Origin: Streptomyces sp. VRA16 Mangrove soil
GTDB taxonomy: Bacteria > Actinomycetota > Actinomycetes > Streptomycetales > Streptomycetaceae
Direction: 5' to 3'
NCBI RefSeq assembly: GCF_017377775.1
Contig: NZ_JAFVLN010000003.1
Location: 124,001-188,000 of the forward strand
Length of the DNA stretch: 64,000 bases
Under the pieces are notes generated by a model that was given only the letters and a program-made list of their open reading frames with translations, had not been told where the DNA came from and did no database searches. Positions 33,771 through 43,368 of this stretch are shown piece by piece. Numbering within the stretch: position 1 is the first letter of the stretch; each line of letters opens with the position of its first letter. The translations under genes and the position numbers were made by a program.

Positions 33771-34607
33771 TCAGCCGAACGCCTTCAGCGCCGCGTCGCG
33801 CATCGCCGGGAACACCGGCCGGGTGTCCCCCGTGAACTGCTCGAACTGGAAGACCGCCTGGTGGACCAGGAGGTCGAGGCCGCTGAGCACCGGCCCGCCG
33901 CGCTTCTGCCAGCCCGCGGCGAGGGGCGTCGGCCACGGGTCGTAGATCACGTCGAAGAGCGTGCCCACGCGCTCGGGGATCCGGTCGACCAGGTGGTCGG
34001 TGCCGCCCTTGGGCGTCGTCGATATGACCAGGGGTGCCTCGAAGGCGTCGGCCGCGTCGTCCCAGGCGGCCGGGCGCACGGCGACGCCGAGCCGCTCGCC
34101 CCAGCCGCGCATCTCGTCGGCCCGCTGCTCGCTGCGTACGTAGACGACGACCTCGCCCGAGCAGATCCGGGCGAGCGCGGCGAGCGCCGACGACGCGGTG
34201 GCACCGGCGCCGAGGATCGCGGCGGAATCGACCTTCTCCACGCCCTCGGCCCGCAGTGCCGCGACGAGACCCGGGATGTCGGTGTTGTCGCCGGTCCTGC
34301 GCCCGTCGGCGTGGAAAACCACGGTGTTCACGGCCTCGACCGACGCCGCGGTGTCGGTGATCTCGTCGAGCAGCGGGATCACCGCGCGCTTCAGGGGCAT
34401 GGTGAGCGAGAGGCCGGCCCACTCGGCGGCGTCGAGCCCGGCGAAGAACCCGGGCAACGCCGCCTCGTCCACATCGAACCGTTCGTACGTCCACTCGCTC
34501 AGGCCGAGCGCCTCGTACGCCGCGGTGTGCAGCTGGGGCGAGAGCGAGTGGGCGATGGGGGAACCGAGAACTGCCGCTCTGTGCGCGTCAGTTGCCCTGG
34601 CTGGCAT
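33771..34607 (-). CDS. aroE: Shikimate dehydrogenase
   Basis: Reduces 3-dehydroshikimate to shikimate with NADPH. 278 residues. The N-terminal substrate domain has VLGSPIAHSLSPQLHTAAYEALGL, LTMPLKRAV with the catalytic Lys, and GDNTDIPGLVAAL with the catalytic Asp. The NADP Rossmann fold has AAILGAGATASSALAALA. The C-terminus has GLDLLVHQAVFQFEQFTG. The ATG lies 20 nt inside the end of mltG, so the two are coupled. It is separate from the other aro operon. Confidence 0.96.
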   Translation of the reverse strand: MPARATDAHRAAVLGSPIAHSLSPQLHTAAYEALGLSEWTYERFDVDEAALPGFFAGLDAAEWAGLSLTMPLKRAVIPLLDEITDTAASVEAVNTVVFHADGRRTGDNTDIPGLVAALRAEGVEKVDSAAILGAGATASSALAALARICSGEVVVYVRSEQRADEMRGWGERLGVAVRPAAWDDAADAFEAPLVISTTPKGGTDHLVDRIPERVGTLFDVIYDPWPTPLAAGWQKRGGPVLSGLDLLVHQAVFQFEQFTGDTRPVFPAMRDAALKAFG

Positions 34608-36261
34608 TGAATTTGTCCTTCAGCTTCTGGAACTCGGCGAGAGTCTTGGCGAACTCGGTCTTGTCCATACCGTCGGTCGCCACGAAGTACATCCAGCCGT
34701 CGTCCGTCGGGTTGAGCGTCGCGGCCAGGGCCTGGTCGCCGGGGTTGCTGATCGGTCCGGGCGGAAGACCCCGGTGATAGTACGTGTTGTACGGGTCCGG
34801 GTTGCTGTTGATCTCGGACACGCCAATGTTGATCTTGCTCTGACCCCTGAGGTAGTTGAACGTCGAGTCGAACTGGAGCTTCTGGTTCGTCTCGGTGTTG
34901 TTGGTCTTCAGGCGGTTGTAGACCACTTCCGCCATCTTGCGGAAGTCCTCGTGGGTCTTGCCCTCGGCCTGCACGAGGCTCGCGACCGTGAGGACCTGCC
35001 ACGGGTTGTCGAGGTTGAGCTTCTTGGCCTGGCCCTCCAGGTCGAGTCCCTCGTACTTCTCGTTGGCGCGCTCGACCATCTGCTTGAGGACGTCGTCGGG
35101 CTTCATGCCCTTGGCGACCGCGTAGCTCGACGGGTAGAGGAACCCTTCCAGCGGGTCCTTCAGCTTCGGGTGGTTCTTCGCCCACGACGGCAGCCCGAGG
35201 TTCTTGTACTCCGCCTTGGCGACCTTCGCCGTCGTGCCCTCGTCGACCTTGAGCTTGTCGTCGATCAGCTTGTAGATCCTGGCATTGCGCCAGCCCTCGG
35301 GGATCGTCATGTTGGCGTGGCTCTTCGGGCTCAGCATGAGGTCGACGGCGCTCGCCCCCGACATCTCCTTCTCCAGCACGTACGCGCCCGCCTGGATCGT
35401 CTTGCCCTGCGGGTTCGAGGACTGGGCCGCGACGAAGGCGTCGACGCTCTGTACGACACCCGCCGCCTTGAGCTTGCGCCCGATGGTGTAGCCGTCGGAG
35501 CCCTTGTCGATGACGACACTGACCGTCTCGCCGTTGCCCTCGCCCGCGTAGTCCGGCGCCGACCCGAAACGGTCCTGGTAGAACTGGTAGCCGAAATAGC
35601 CGACGCCGCCGACACCGCCGGCGAAGATCACGGTGAGCACGAGGCAGGCACAGCCGCTGCGCCGTTTCTTCGGTTTTCGGCCGCCCCGGCGAGGACCTCT
35701 GTCGTCGTCCTCGTCGTCGTCACCGCCACCGTTGAAGAACGCGTCCTCGCCCTGATCGGGGCCCGCGTCCCACTCGGTCTGCGGCTCGGGCGCGCGGCGG
35801 CGGCCCGGCGGCTCCGGCGGCGGGTACGCCTCGGGGGTGCTGTAGAAGTCCGGCTGATCGCCGCCGTTGTACGCGGCGGTCTGGCCGGTGTGGTACGGAT
35901 CCGTGGGGTCGGCGCCGTACGGAACCTGGCCCTGGCCGCCGGTCTCCCAGCCGTCCTGACCCTGGCCCTGCGAGCCGCCGTACCCCTGCTGGCCGTAACC
36001 GGGGTTCTGACCGTAACCGGGATCCTGGCCGTAACCGGGGTCCTGCCCGTAGCCGGGGTCCTGGCCGTAGCCGTACCCCTGCTGCTGGCCCGTGCCCCAG
36101 TCACCACCGTAGGCCTGCTGCGGCTGCTGCGGGTCGTACTGCCCCTGGCCGCCGTAGGCAGGCTGGCCGTGTCCGGCCTGCTGCCCCCACCCCTGGTCCC
36201 CGTACAACGGGTCCGCGGGGTGCCACGGTTCGGAGCCTTGGCCCCGGCCATAATCAGTCAT
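34588..36261 (-). CDS. mltG: Endolytic murein transglycosylase MltG (YceG-like)
   Basis: Cuts nascent peptidoglycan strands and so sets glycan chain length. 557 residues. About 195 cytosolic, Gly/Gln/Tyr-rich residues include an imperfect tandem repeat QDPGYG. A basic stretch (RRGGRKPKKRR) and a single membrane helix (LVLTVIFAGGVGGVGYFGYQFY) follow. The extracellular YceG domain has a LysM-like part and the catalytic Glu region VLTVASLVQAEGKTHEDFRKMAEVVYNRL. ATG at 36261. The long disordered cytosolic tail is typical of actinobacterial MltG and may bind division or elongation proteins, which is inference. Confidence 0.93.
   Translation of the reverse strand: MTDYGRGQGSEPWHPADPLYGDQGWGQQAGHGQPAYGGQGQYDPQQPQQAYGGDWGTGQQQGYGYGQDPGYGQDPGYGQDPGYGQNPGYGQQGYGGSQGQGQDGWETGGQGQVPYGADPTDPYHTGQTAAYNGGDQPDFYSTPEAYPPPEPPGRRRAPEPQTEWDAGPDQGEDAFFNGGGDDDEDDDRGPRRGGRKPKKRRSGCACLVLTVIFAGGVGGVGYFGYQFYQDRFGSAPDYAGEGNGETVSVVIDKGSDGYTIGRKLKAAGVVQSVDAFVAAQSSNPQGKTIQAGAYVLEKEMSGASAVDLMLSPKSHANMTIPEGWRNARIYKLIDDKLKVDEGTTAKVAKAEYKNLGLPSWAKNHPKLKDPLEGFLYPSSYAVAKGMKPDDVLKQMVERANEKYEGLDLEGQAKKLNLDNPWQVLTVASLVQAEGKTHEDFRKMAEVVYNRLKTNNTETNQKLQFDSTFNYLRGQSKINIGVSEINSNPDPYNTYYHRGLPPGPISNPGDQALAATLNPTDDGWMYFVATDGMDKTEFAKTLAEFQKLKDKFNASQGN
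36000..36068 (-). repeat. Short in-frame tandem repeat inside mltG
   Basis: Four to five copies of an 18-bp unit (CCGTAACCGGGGTCCTGG and variants on the plus strand) encode QDPGYG/QNPGYG in the MltG cytosolic tail. The copies differ by a few bases each. Confidence 0.8.
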
Positions 36262-36388
36262 CGGTCCCCTACAAGCCGCGAGGCGGGGACGGGTCGTTTC
36301 CGGTCAGGAGGGCAACCGTTCCGCCTCTTGATGCTGTGCGGCAGCTGTTCGAACGCTGCCGATCGCGCGGAACGTTACCGTATCGCGA

Positions 36389-36853
36389 TCAGACAACCAC
36401 TTCGACGCCCTCGCCAGGAGCGGTTCCTGACGCCCGTTCGGACTCCAGCGCCTGCTGAAGGATGATGACGGCGGCCGCCTGGTCGATGACAGACCGGCCT
36501 TTTTTGGACTTTACGCCGCTGGCACGCAGGCCCTGGCTGGCCGTGACTGTGGTCATCCTCTCGTCGAGGAGCCTCACCGGAACGGGTGCGATGCCGCGCG
36601 CCAGCTCCTGGGCGAAGCCGCGGACCTTGGCGGCCGCCGGGCCCTCGCCCCCCTTGAGGGAGCGAGGGAGCCCGACGACGACCTCGATCGGCTCGTACTC
36701 CTCGACCAGCTGCTTCAACCGCCGGTGGGCGGCCGGGACATCGCGTCCCGGCACGGTCTCCACCGGAGTGGCGAGGATCCCGTCGGGGTCGCAGGACGCG
36801 ACCCCGATCCGGGCGTCCCCTACGTCGATCGCCAACCGGCGGCCCCTGCGCAT
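36389..36853 (-). CDS. ruvX: Pre-16S rRNA nuclease / RuvX-family resolvase (YqgF)
   Basis: An RNase H-fold nuclease that trims 16S rRNA 5' ends in E. coli; a Holliday-junction role was proposed earlier. 154 residues. Acidic catalytic residues lie in LAIDVGDARIGVA, EVVVGLPRSLKG, LLDERMTTVTA and SVIDQAAAVIILQ. The ATG overlaps the alaS stop by 1 nt (TGATG), so the pair is coupled. There are 127 nt between it and mltG. The alaS-ruvX-mltG-aroE order is conserved across many bacteria. Confidence 0.93.
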   Translation of the reverse strand: MRRGRRLAIDVGDARIGVASCDPDGILATPVETVPGRDVPAAHRRLKQLVEEYEPIEVVVGLPRSLKGGEGPAAAKVRGFAQELARGIAPVPVRLLDERMTTVTASQGLRASGVKSKKGRSVIDQAAAVIILQQALESERASGTAPGEGVEVVV

Positions 36854-39525
36854 CAGTTCGCGGTCTCCCCGACGAGGCGCTCGACGGCGTCGATGGCGTC
36901 GCCGATCGCGGCCGGGTTCTGACCGCCGCCCTGCGCGACGTCCGGCTTGCCGCCGCCACCGCCGCCGAGGGTCTTGGCGGCCGTGCGGACCAGGTCGCCG
37001 GCCTTGAGGCCGCGGTCACGGGCGGCGTCGTTGGTGGCGATGACCGTGAGCGGCTTGCCGTTGGCCGTCGTGAAGAGCGCGACCACGGCGGCGCGGCCGC
37101 CCTGGATGCGGCCCCGGACGTCGAGGACCAGCTTGCGCAGGTCGTCGGCGGTCGTGCCGTCCGGCACCTGGCCGGTGACGAGCGCGACACCGCGGACGTC
37201 CTTGGCGGAGTCGGCGAGACCGGCGGCGGCCTGGAGGACCTTCTCCGCGCGGAACTTCTCGATCTCCTTCTCGGCGTCCTTGAGCTTGGCGAGCATGCCC
37301 GAGATCTTCTCCGGCAGCTCCTCGGAGCGGCCCTTGACCAGCTCCTGGAGCTGGGCGACGACCGTGTGCTCCTTGGCGAGGAAGTTGTACGCGTCGACGC
37401 CGACCAGGGCCTCGATGCGGCGCACGCCGGAGCCGATGGACGACTCGCCGAGCAGCTTCACCAGACCCAGCTGGGCGGTGTTGTGCACGTGCGTGCCGCC
37501 GCACAGCTCCTTGGAGAAGTCGCCGATGGTGACGACGCGCACGCGCTCGCCGTACTTCTCGCCGAACTCGGCGATGGCGCCCTGCTTCTTGGCCTCGTCG
37601 ATCGACATGACCTCGGCCTGGACGTCCAGCTCGCGCGAGAGGACCTCGTTGATCTTCTGCTCGACGTCCGTCATCACGGCCGTGGGCACGGCGGACGGCG
37701 AACCGAAGTCGAAGCGGAAACGGCCCGGCTGGTTCTCCGAACCGGCCTGCGCGGCCGTCGGGCCGAGCGCGTCACGCAGCGCCTGGTGCGTCAGGTGCGT
37801 GGCGGAGTGGGCCCGCGCGATGGCGCGGCGGCGGGTGATGTCGATGGTGGCCTGCGCCGAGGCGCCGACGGTGACCTCGCCGACCTGGACGGTGCCCTTG
37901 TGGACGTAGACGCCCGGGACCGGCTTCTGGCAGTCGCGGATCTCGATCACCGCGCCGTTGTCGAGCTTGATGCGGCCGGTGTCGCCGATCTGGCCGCCGC
38001 CCTCGGCGTAGAACGGGGTGCGGTCGAGGACGACCTCGACCTCGTCGCCCTCGGTCGCGGCCGGGGAGGAGACGCCGTCGACGAGGAGGCCGACGATCGT
38101 GGACTCGCCGTCCGTCGACGTGTAGCCGATGAAGTCCGTGGCACCGGCGGCGTCCGCGATCTCGCGGTACGCGCCGACGTTGGCGTGGCCGGTCTTCTTG
38201 GCCTGCGCGTCGGCCTTGGCCCGCTCGCGCTGCTCCTTCATGAGGCGGCGGAAGCCGTCCTCGTCCACGGCCAGGCCCTGCTCGGCGGCCATCTCCAGGG
38301 TGAGGTCGATCGGGAAGCCCCACGTGTCGTGGAGCAGGAACGCCTTGTCGCCGGAGAGCACCGTGCCGCCCGCGGCCTTGGTCTCGGTGACGGCGGTGTC
38401 GAGGATGTTCGTGCCGCCCTTGAGGGCCTTGAGGAACGCGGCCTCCTCGGCGAGCGCGACCTGCTCGATGCGCTTGCGGTCGGTGACCAGCTCCGGGTAC
38501 TGCAGGCCCATCGTGTCGATCACGACGTCGAGCAGCTCCTGGACGACCGGGCCGGTCGCGCCGAGGATGCGCATGTTGCGGATCGCGCGGCGCATGATGC
38601 GGCGCAGCACATAGCCGCGGCCCTCGTTGCCGGGCGTGACGCCGTCGCCGATGAGCATCGTCGACGTACGCATGTGGTCGGCGACGACGCGCAGCGAGAC
38701 GTCCGAGTCGTGCTTCGCGCCGTAGGCGACACCGGTCAGCTCGGTGGCCTTGTCGATGACGACACGGAGGGTGTCCGTCTCGTACATGTTCTGCACGCCC
38801 TGCAGGATCATGGCGAGACGCTCAAGACCGAGACCCGTGTCGATGTTCTTCGACGGCAGGTCGCCGAGGATCTCGAAGTCCTCCTTGCCGATACCCTGGC
38901 CTCGCTCGTACTGCATGAAGACCAGGTTCCAGATCTCCACGTACCGCTCGTCGTTGACGGCCGGGCCGCCCTCGACGCCGAACTCGGGGCCGCGGTCGTA
39001 GTTGATCTCGGAGCACGGGCCGCACGGGCCCGGGACGCCCATGGACCAGAAGTTGTCCTTCTTGCCCAGGCGCTGGATGCGCTCCTTCGGGACACCGACG
39101 ACCTCGTGCCAGATGCGCTCGGCCTCGTCGTCGTCGAGGTAGACGGTGATCCAGAGCTTCTCCGGCTCCAGGCCGTAGCCGCCGTCCGCCACGGAGCTGG
39201 TGAGCAGCTCCCAGGCGTACTTGATGGCGCCTTCCTTGAAGTAGTCGCCGAAGGAGAAGTTGCCGCACATCTGGAAGAACGTGCCGTGGCGGGTCGTCTT
39301 GCCGACCTCTTCGATGTCCGGCGTGCGCACGCACTTCTGGACGGAGGTGGCGCGCGGCGCGGGCGGCTTGACCTCACCCAGGAAGTAGGGCTTGAAGGGG
39401 ACCATGCCGGCGGGGACGAGCAGCAGAGTCGGGTCGTCCGCGATGAGCGACGCCGAGGGCACGACCTTGTGGCCACGCTCCTCGAAGAAGCTCAGCCAGC
39501 GGCGGCGGATTTCAGCCGACTCCAT
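36853..39525 (-). CDS. alaS: Alanyl-tRNA synthetase
   Basis: Charges tRNA-Ala. 890 residues. The class II catalytic core (1-350) has motif 1-type [12 protein letters not shown] and [25 protein letters not shown] sequence, with motif 2 around GTFFQMCGN. The editing domain has [11 protein letters not shown] (HxxxH) and the Cys-His in [15 protein letters not shown] coiled-coil and C-Ala domain ([16 protein letters not shown]) completes it. ATG start, which overlaps the stop of the upstream small gene by 1 nt. Confidence 0.98.
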   Translation of the reverse strand: MESAEIRRRWLSFFEERGHKVVPSASLIADDPTLLLVPAGMVPFKPYFLGEVKPPAPRATSVQKCVRTPDIEEVGKTTRHGTFFQMCGNFSFGDYFKEGAIKYAWELLTSSVADGGYGLEPEKLWITVYLDDDEAERIWHEVVGVPKERIQRLGKKDNFWSMGVPGPCGPCSEINYDRGPEFGVEGGPAVNDERYVEIWNLVFMQYERGQGIGKEDFEILGDLPSKNIDTGLGLERLAMILQGVQNMYETDTLRVVIDKATELTGVAYGAKHDSDVSLRVVADHMRTSTMLIGDGVTPGNEGRGYVLRRIMRRAIRNMRILGATGPVVQELLDVVIDTMGLQYPELVTDRKRIEQVALAEEAAFLKALKGGTNILDTAVTETKAAGGTVLSGDKAFLLHDTWGFPIDLTLEMAAEQGLAVDEDGFRRLMKEQRERAKADAQAKKTGHANVGAYREIADAAGATDFIGYTSTDGESTIVGLLVDGVSSPAATEGDEVEVVLDRTPFYAEGGGQIGDTGRIKLDNGAVIEIRDCQKPVPGVYVHKGTVQVGEVTVGASAQATIDITRRRAIARAHSATHLTHQALRDALGPTAAQAGSENQPGRFRFDFGSPSAVPTAVMTDVEQKINEVLSRELDVQAEVMSIDEAKKQGAIAEFGEKYGERVRVVTIGDFSKELCGGTHVHNTAQLGLVKLLGESSIGSGVRRIEALVGVDAYNFLAKEHTVVAQLQELVKGRSEELPEKISGMLAKLKDAEKEIEKFRAEKVLQAAAGLADSAKDVRGVALVTGQVPDGTTADDLRKLVLDVRGRIQGGRAAVVALFTTANGKPLTVIATNDAARDRGLKAGDLVRTAAKTLGGGGGGKPDVAQGGGQNPAAIGDAIDAVERLVGETAN

Positions 39526-39875
39526 CAGTGGTCCTCATTCCGGTTGTCGATCGAGTACCGCGTGTTCCCGAGGTACTTGGGTTGCTTGTCGGTGGCGGTG
39601 TTCTGGATGACCGCGAAGCGGCGCTGCGCGGGAAGTTCACGGTCCACCGGGTCGTTCAGGCCCAGCGCGTCGCCGAGTTGGGCCTCGCGCTCGGCCATGT
39701 TGTCGCGGACGTCGAGGGCGAAGTCCTTGAGCTTGTGGCCCGCTTCGACCGCCTTGTTCGCGGCCTGGGCGGCGAGGCTCTCCGGTGACAGCTGCTTGAG
39801 CTTCCGGTTGACCTTGGTGGTGGCCCACACGCCGGCGGCTGCGCCCGCGGTGAACCAGAACGTACGGCGGAACAT
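39525..39875 (-). CDS. Small conserved actinobacterial protein (DUF6167-like)
   Basis: A 116-residue protein of unknown function. It has one N-terminal hydrophobic stretch ([21 protein letters not shown], about 2-22), then an amphipathic helix ([39 protein letters not shown]) and a polar C-terminus. The ATG is chosen for its position before the hydrophobic segment; the ribosome site is weak (GAGGG 14 nt upstream). Its stop overlaps the alaS ATG. It is linked with the next gene upstream as a conserved pair preceding alaS. Confidence 0.8.
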   Translation of the reverse strand: MFRRTFWFTAGAAAGVWATTKVNRKLKQLSPESLAAQAANKAVEAGHKLKDFALDVRDNMAEREAQLGDALGLNDPVDRELPAQRRFAVIQNTATDKQPKYLGNTRYSIDNRNEDH

Positions 39876-39883
39876 GGATACGG

Positions 39884-40330
39884 TCAGTCCCTCTTGCTCC
39901 GGTTGGCCCGCTTGGCGCGGCGCGACTCCGGGATCGCGCGGCCCACGATCACGGTACGACGGGTCTGCTTGGCGGGCACGTCCTTGCCGCGGCCGCCCAT
40001 GGCCCGGCGCACCCCGTAGCCGAACGCGGCCACCTTGACGAGCGGGCCGCCGAAGGTGGAGGCCACGGTCGAGGAGAGCGCCGACGCGTTCGACGTGACT
40101 TCCTGGACGTCCGAGGCGATCGCGTCGACCCGGTCGATCTGGGTCTGCGCGGAGCGCACCGCGGTGGAGGCGTCGGCGAGGAGCGGGACGGCCTGCTCGG
40201 TCACGTCCGCGACCAGCTTGGTGGTCGCCCTGAGCGTCTGGGCCAGCCTCGCGAGCGCCACCGCGAGGAAGGAGACCAGGATCGCCCAGAAGACAGCCAC
40301 CAGGATCCCGGCCACTTCTCCACCGGACAC
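39884..40330 (-). CDS. DUF948-family membrane protein
   Basis: A 148-residue protein. One N-terminal membrane helix (VAGILVAVFWAILVSFLAVALARL) is followed by a long coiled coil (LRATTKLVADVTEQAVPLLADASTAVRSAQTQIDRVDAIASDVQEV) and a basic tail (RRAKRANRSKRD), the general DUF948 layout. GTG start with GGGAGC 8 nt upstream. Function unknown; a membrane-attached scaffold is one guess. Divergent from the NB-ARC gene. Confidence 0.85.
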   Translation of the reverse strand: MSGGEVAGILVAVFWAILVSFLAVALARLAQTLRATTKLVADVTEQAVPLLADASTAVRSAQTQIDRVDAIASDVQEVTSNASALSSTVASTFGGPLVKVAAFGYGVRRAMGGRGKDVPAKQTRRTVIVGRAIPESRRAKRANRSKRD

Positions 40331-40464
40331 TTGGCACCGCTCCCTGATTGTGTGCTGAATCGCCGCTGCTGAACATCGAAAAAGTCGTCCCCCGAGCCTA
40401 TCGCGCCCCGCCCCGCGCTCCGTACCGCATTCCCCTCTGCCGCGGGTCTGTTCGATCGAACCGA

Positions 40465-40503
40465 TTGTACGGAGTGCGTACGGATGAGTACGCTCCGTAC
40501 CTC
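40465..40503 (+). promoter_or_regulatory. Promoter and 34-bp inverted repeat for the NB-ARC gene
   Basis: TTGTAC (40465-40470), an 18-nt spacer and TACGCT (40489-40494) form a promoter whose start site would lie within 3 nt of the ATG at 40504. GTACGGAG (40467-40474) and CTCCGTAC (40493-40500), with inner GTAC copies at 40478 and 40488, make an inverted repeat over the whole promoter, as an operator would. Confidence 0.6.
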
Positions 40504-42714
40504 ATGCGACGCACCCCGCGCCCCGATCACTCCCCCGACGCTCCCCCGCGCCCCGGCAACCTCCCCCATGAACTGAACCGTTTCGTCGGCCGGGCCGCCG
40601 AACTCGCCGCCCTCCAGGGAGCCCTGGAGACCGGCCGCCTGGTCACCGTCACCGGGGTCGGCGGCGTCGGCAAGTCCCGGTTCGCCGCGCACGCGGCCGC
40701 CCTCACCCCGCAGGACCTGCGCCCCGACGGCGTGTGGCGGGTGGAACTCGCCGCGGTGCGCCGGGAGGAGCTCGTCGAGTACGCGCTCGCCGAGACCCTC
40801 GGCCTCACCGACCACACGACCAGGCCGCCGCGCCAGGTCCTGGTCGACCACCTCGCCGAGCGGTCGCTCGTCCTGGTCCTGGACGGGTTCGAGCAGCTCG
40901 TCGACGCCTGTGCCTCGCTCGTGCGGGACCTGCTGCGCGCGGCGCCCGGTCTGCGGGTGGTCGCGGTGGGCCGCAGGCCGCTCGCGCTCGACGGCGAGCG
41001 GCTCTTCCCGCTGGCCCCGCTGACGGCCGAGGACGCGGCGGAGCTGTTCACCGAGCGGGCCGCGGCGCTGCTGCCCGACTTCGCCCTGGACGACGGCAAC
41101 CGGGGCGTCGTCCTGGAGGTGTGCAAGCGCCTTGACTGTCTGCCGCTCGCGATGGAGCTGGCGGCCGGACGGCTGCGGGCGCTGTCGCCCGCCCAGCTGG
41201 TGGAGCGGCTCGACGACCGGTTCCGGCTGCTGACCGGCGGCGGCCGCGACGCGCTGCCGCGCCACCAGACGCTGCGTACGACGATCGGCTGGAGCCACGA
41301 GCTGTGCACCCCGCAGGAGCGGCTGCTGTGGGCGCGGCTCTCCGCCTTCTCCGGCTCCTTCGACCTGGAGGCCGCCGAATACATCTGCAGCGGCGACGGA
41401 CTGCACGCCGACGACGTCCTCGACGTGCTGCACGAACTGCTCGACCAGTCCGTCGTGACCCGCGAGGAGTCGGCGAGCGGGGTGCGCTACTGGATGCTGG
41501 ACACGGTGCGCGCGTACGGCGCCGAGTGGCTGGACGGGCTCGGCGACACCGAGCGGATGCGGCGCCGGCACCGCGACTGGTACATGGGCCTGGCCACCTG
41601 GTGCGAGCTGGACTGGTTCTCGCCGCGCCAGTGCGAGGTGGCGGCGCGGACCGACGCGGAGCTGCCGAATCTGCGGGCGGCCCTGGAGTTCTGCCTGACC
41701 GAGCCCGGCGAGACGCATCTGGGCCAGTATCTGGCGGGCACGCTCTGGTTCTTCTGGGCGGGCTGCGGTCGGCTCGCCGAGGGCCGGCACTGGCTGGACC
41801 GCAGCGTCGAACTGGACACGCCGGGTGCGGAGTCCGCAGACACCGCGTCCCGGGACTCCCGGCTGAAGGCGCTGTGGGTGCTCGGTTATGTGGCGATCCT
41901 CCAGGGCGACGCGGTACCCGCCCTCGCGGCGCTGCAGGAGTGCCGTGACGCGGCGGAGGACTCCGGCGACATGACGGCGCTCGCCTACGCCGTGCACCGC
42001 ACCGGCTGTCTGGCCCTGGTCACGGACGACATGCCGCGCGCCGAGCATCTGCTGCGGGACTCGCTCGCCCGGTACCGCGAGATCGGCGAGCTGAACAGCA
42101 ACGTGCTGATGGGCCAGGTCGAGCTGGCGATGACGCTGGCGTTCCAGGGCGAGCTGGCGCAGGCCGTGGCGCTGTGCGACGAGGTACGGCAGGTGTGCGA
42201 GGACCACGGTGAGCGGTGGACCCGTGCCTACGCGCTCTATGTGCTGGCGTACGCGCGGTGGACGCAGGACGATGCGGCGGCGGCACGGTTGCTGCTCGAG
42301 GAGTGCCTGATCATCGGCCACGAGTTCCACGACCTGCTCGGCACGGTGCTGGCGATGGAGCTGCTCGCGCTGGTCACGGCCGTGGAGGGGGACGCCGACG
42401 AGGCGGCGGTGCTGCAGGGTGCGGCCGCCAGGATCTGGCCTTCGGTGGGGCTGCCGCTGTTCGGCTCGGCGTATTACAACGAGCCGCACGAGGTGTGCGA
42501 GGCGCGTGCCCGCGAGGCGCTGGGCGACGTCCGTTTCGAGGAACTCGCGCGCGTGGGCGAGCGGTTGGGCCACGACGAGGCGGTGGCGCGGGCGCTGCGC
42601 GGCGGGGCGCGGAAGGCCGCTGTCACGGTGGTGCGGCCGGCCCGTGCCGTCTCCCCGGAAAAGCGCGAACCCGCCGCCTCCCCCACCGCGAACGGCGGGG
42701 AGACGACGGGCTGA
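40504..42714 (+). CDS. NB-ARC-type ATPase with TPR domain, AfsR/LuxR-regulator-like but no DNA-binding domain
   Basis: A 736-residue STAND-type protein. Walker A GVGGVGKS is at 51-58 and a Walker B-like LVLVLDGFEQL near 125 (family LDNCEHL). A winged-helix linker follows (TLRTTIGWSHELCTPQERLLWARLSAFSGSF), then about 350 residues of tetratricopeptide-like helical repeats. No N-terminal SARP/OmpR or C-terminal LuxR HTH is present, so it may regulate partners by ligand-gated assembly. The ATG at 40504 is chosen because a well-formed promoter ends just before it; an ORF extension of 52 codons has no support. Target unknown. Confidence 0.85.
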   Translation: MRRTPRPDHSPDAPPRPGNLPHELNRFVGRAAELAALQGALETGRLVTVTGVGGVGKSRFAAHAAALTPQDLRPDGVWRVELAAVRREELVEYALAETLGLTDHTTRPPRQVLVDHLAERSLVLVLDGFEQLVDACASLVRDLLRAAPGLRVVAVGRRPLALDGERLFPLAPLTAEDAAELFTERAAALLPDFALDDGNRGVVLEVCKRLDCLPLAMELAAGRLRALSPAQLVERLDDRFRLLTGGGRDALPRHQTLRTTIGWSHELCTPQERLLWARLSAFSGSFDLEAAEYICSGDGLHADDVLDVLHELLDQSVVTREESASGVRYWMLDTVRAYGAEWLDGLGDTERMRRRHRDWYMGLATWCELDWFSPRQCEVAARTDAELPNLRAALEFCLTEPGETHLGQYLAGTLWFFWAGCGRLAEGRHWLDRSVELDTPGAESADTASRDSRLKALWVLGYVAILQGDAVPALAALQECRDAAEDSGDMTALAYAVHRTGCLALVTDDMPRAEHLLRDSLARYREIGELNSNVLMGQVELAMTLAFQGELAQAVALCDEVRQVCEDHGERWTRAYALYVLAYARWTQDDAAAARLLLEECLIIGHEFHDLLGTVLAMELLALVTAVEGDADEAAVLQGAAARIWPSVGLPLFGSAYYNEPHEVCEARAREALGDVRFEELARVGERLGHDEAVARALRGGARKAAVTVVRPARAVSPEKREPAASPTANGGETTG

Positions 42715-42753
42715 AACGCAGAGAGTCCTACGCCTGCTTGCCCAGAAGAGGGG

Positions 42754-43368
42754 TCAGCGGGCGTAGTACTCGACGACGAGCTGCTCGTCGCAGATCACGG
42801 GGATCTCCTTGCGGTTCGGGTCACGGTCCAGGCGGAAGGCCAGGGCCTTCAGGTTGACCTGGAGGTAACGCGGGGTCTCGCCCTCGGGGGCGAAGCCACC
42901 CTCACGCGCGACCTGGAACAGCGGCTTCTCGCGGCTGCGCTCGCGGACCATCACGACGTCGTCGGGACGGACGCGGAACGACGGCTTGTCGACCTTGCCA
43001 CCGTTGACCTCGATGTGGCCGTGGACGACCATCTGGCGGGCCTGGTAGATGGTGCGGGCGATGCCCGAACGCAGGACCAGGGCGTCGAGGCGACGCTCGA
43101 GCTCGACGACCAGCGCCTCGCCCGTCTTGCCCTCGACCTTCTTGGCGCGGTCGTAGGCGCGCGCAAGCTGCTTCTCGCTGATGTCGTACTGGGCGCGCAG
43201 ACGCTGCTTCTCGAGCAGACGGACCTTGTAGTCCGAGTTCTGCTTGCGGCCACGGCCGTGCTCGCCCGGCGGGTAGGGGCGGGCCTCGAAGTACTTGACG
43301 GCCTTCGGGGTCAGCGCGATGCCGAGGGCACGCGACTTCTTGACCTTGGGGCGGGACTGGTTCGCCAT
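42754..43368 (-). CDS. rpsD: 30S ribosomal protein S4
   Basis: Primary 16S rRNA-binding protein that starts 30S assembly. 204 residues; zinc-free form (no N-terminal CxxC set). It contains the S4 RNA-binding domain [34 protein letters not shown] at about 90-155. ATG with GAGGT 9 nt upstream. It stands apart from the main ribosomal operons, alone on the minus strand, behind a 320-nt structured leader. S4 represses its own synthesis in other bacteria, which makes autoregulation here plausible. Confidence 0.98.
   Translation of the reverse strand: MANQSRPKVKKSRALGIALTPKAVKYFEARPYPPGEHGRGRKQNSDYKVRLLEKQRLRAQYDISEKQLARAYDRAKKVEGKTGEALVVELERRLDALVLRSGIARTIYQARQMVVHGHIEVNGGKVDKPSFRVRPDDVVMVRERSREKPLFQVAREGGFAPEGETPRYLQVNLKALAFRLDRDPNRKEIPVICDEQLVVEYYAR

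Noticed and set aside
40331..40503. Upstream start for the NB-ARC gene at 40348
   Set aside because: A good promoter with start site near 40501 lies between that codon and the ATG at 40504, so the extension would not be transcribed from it.
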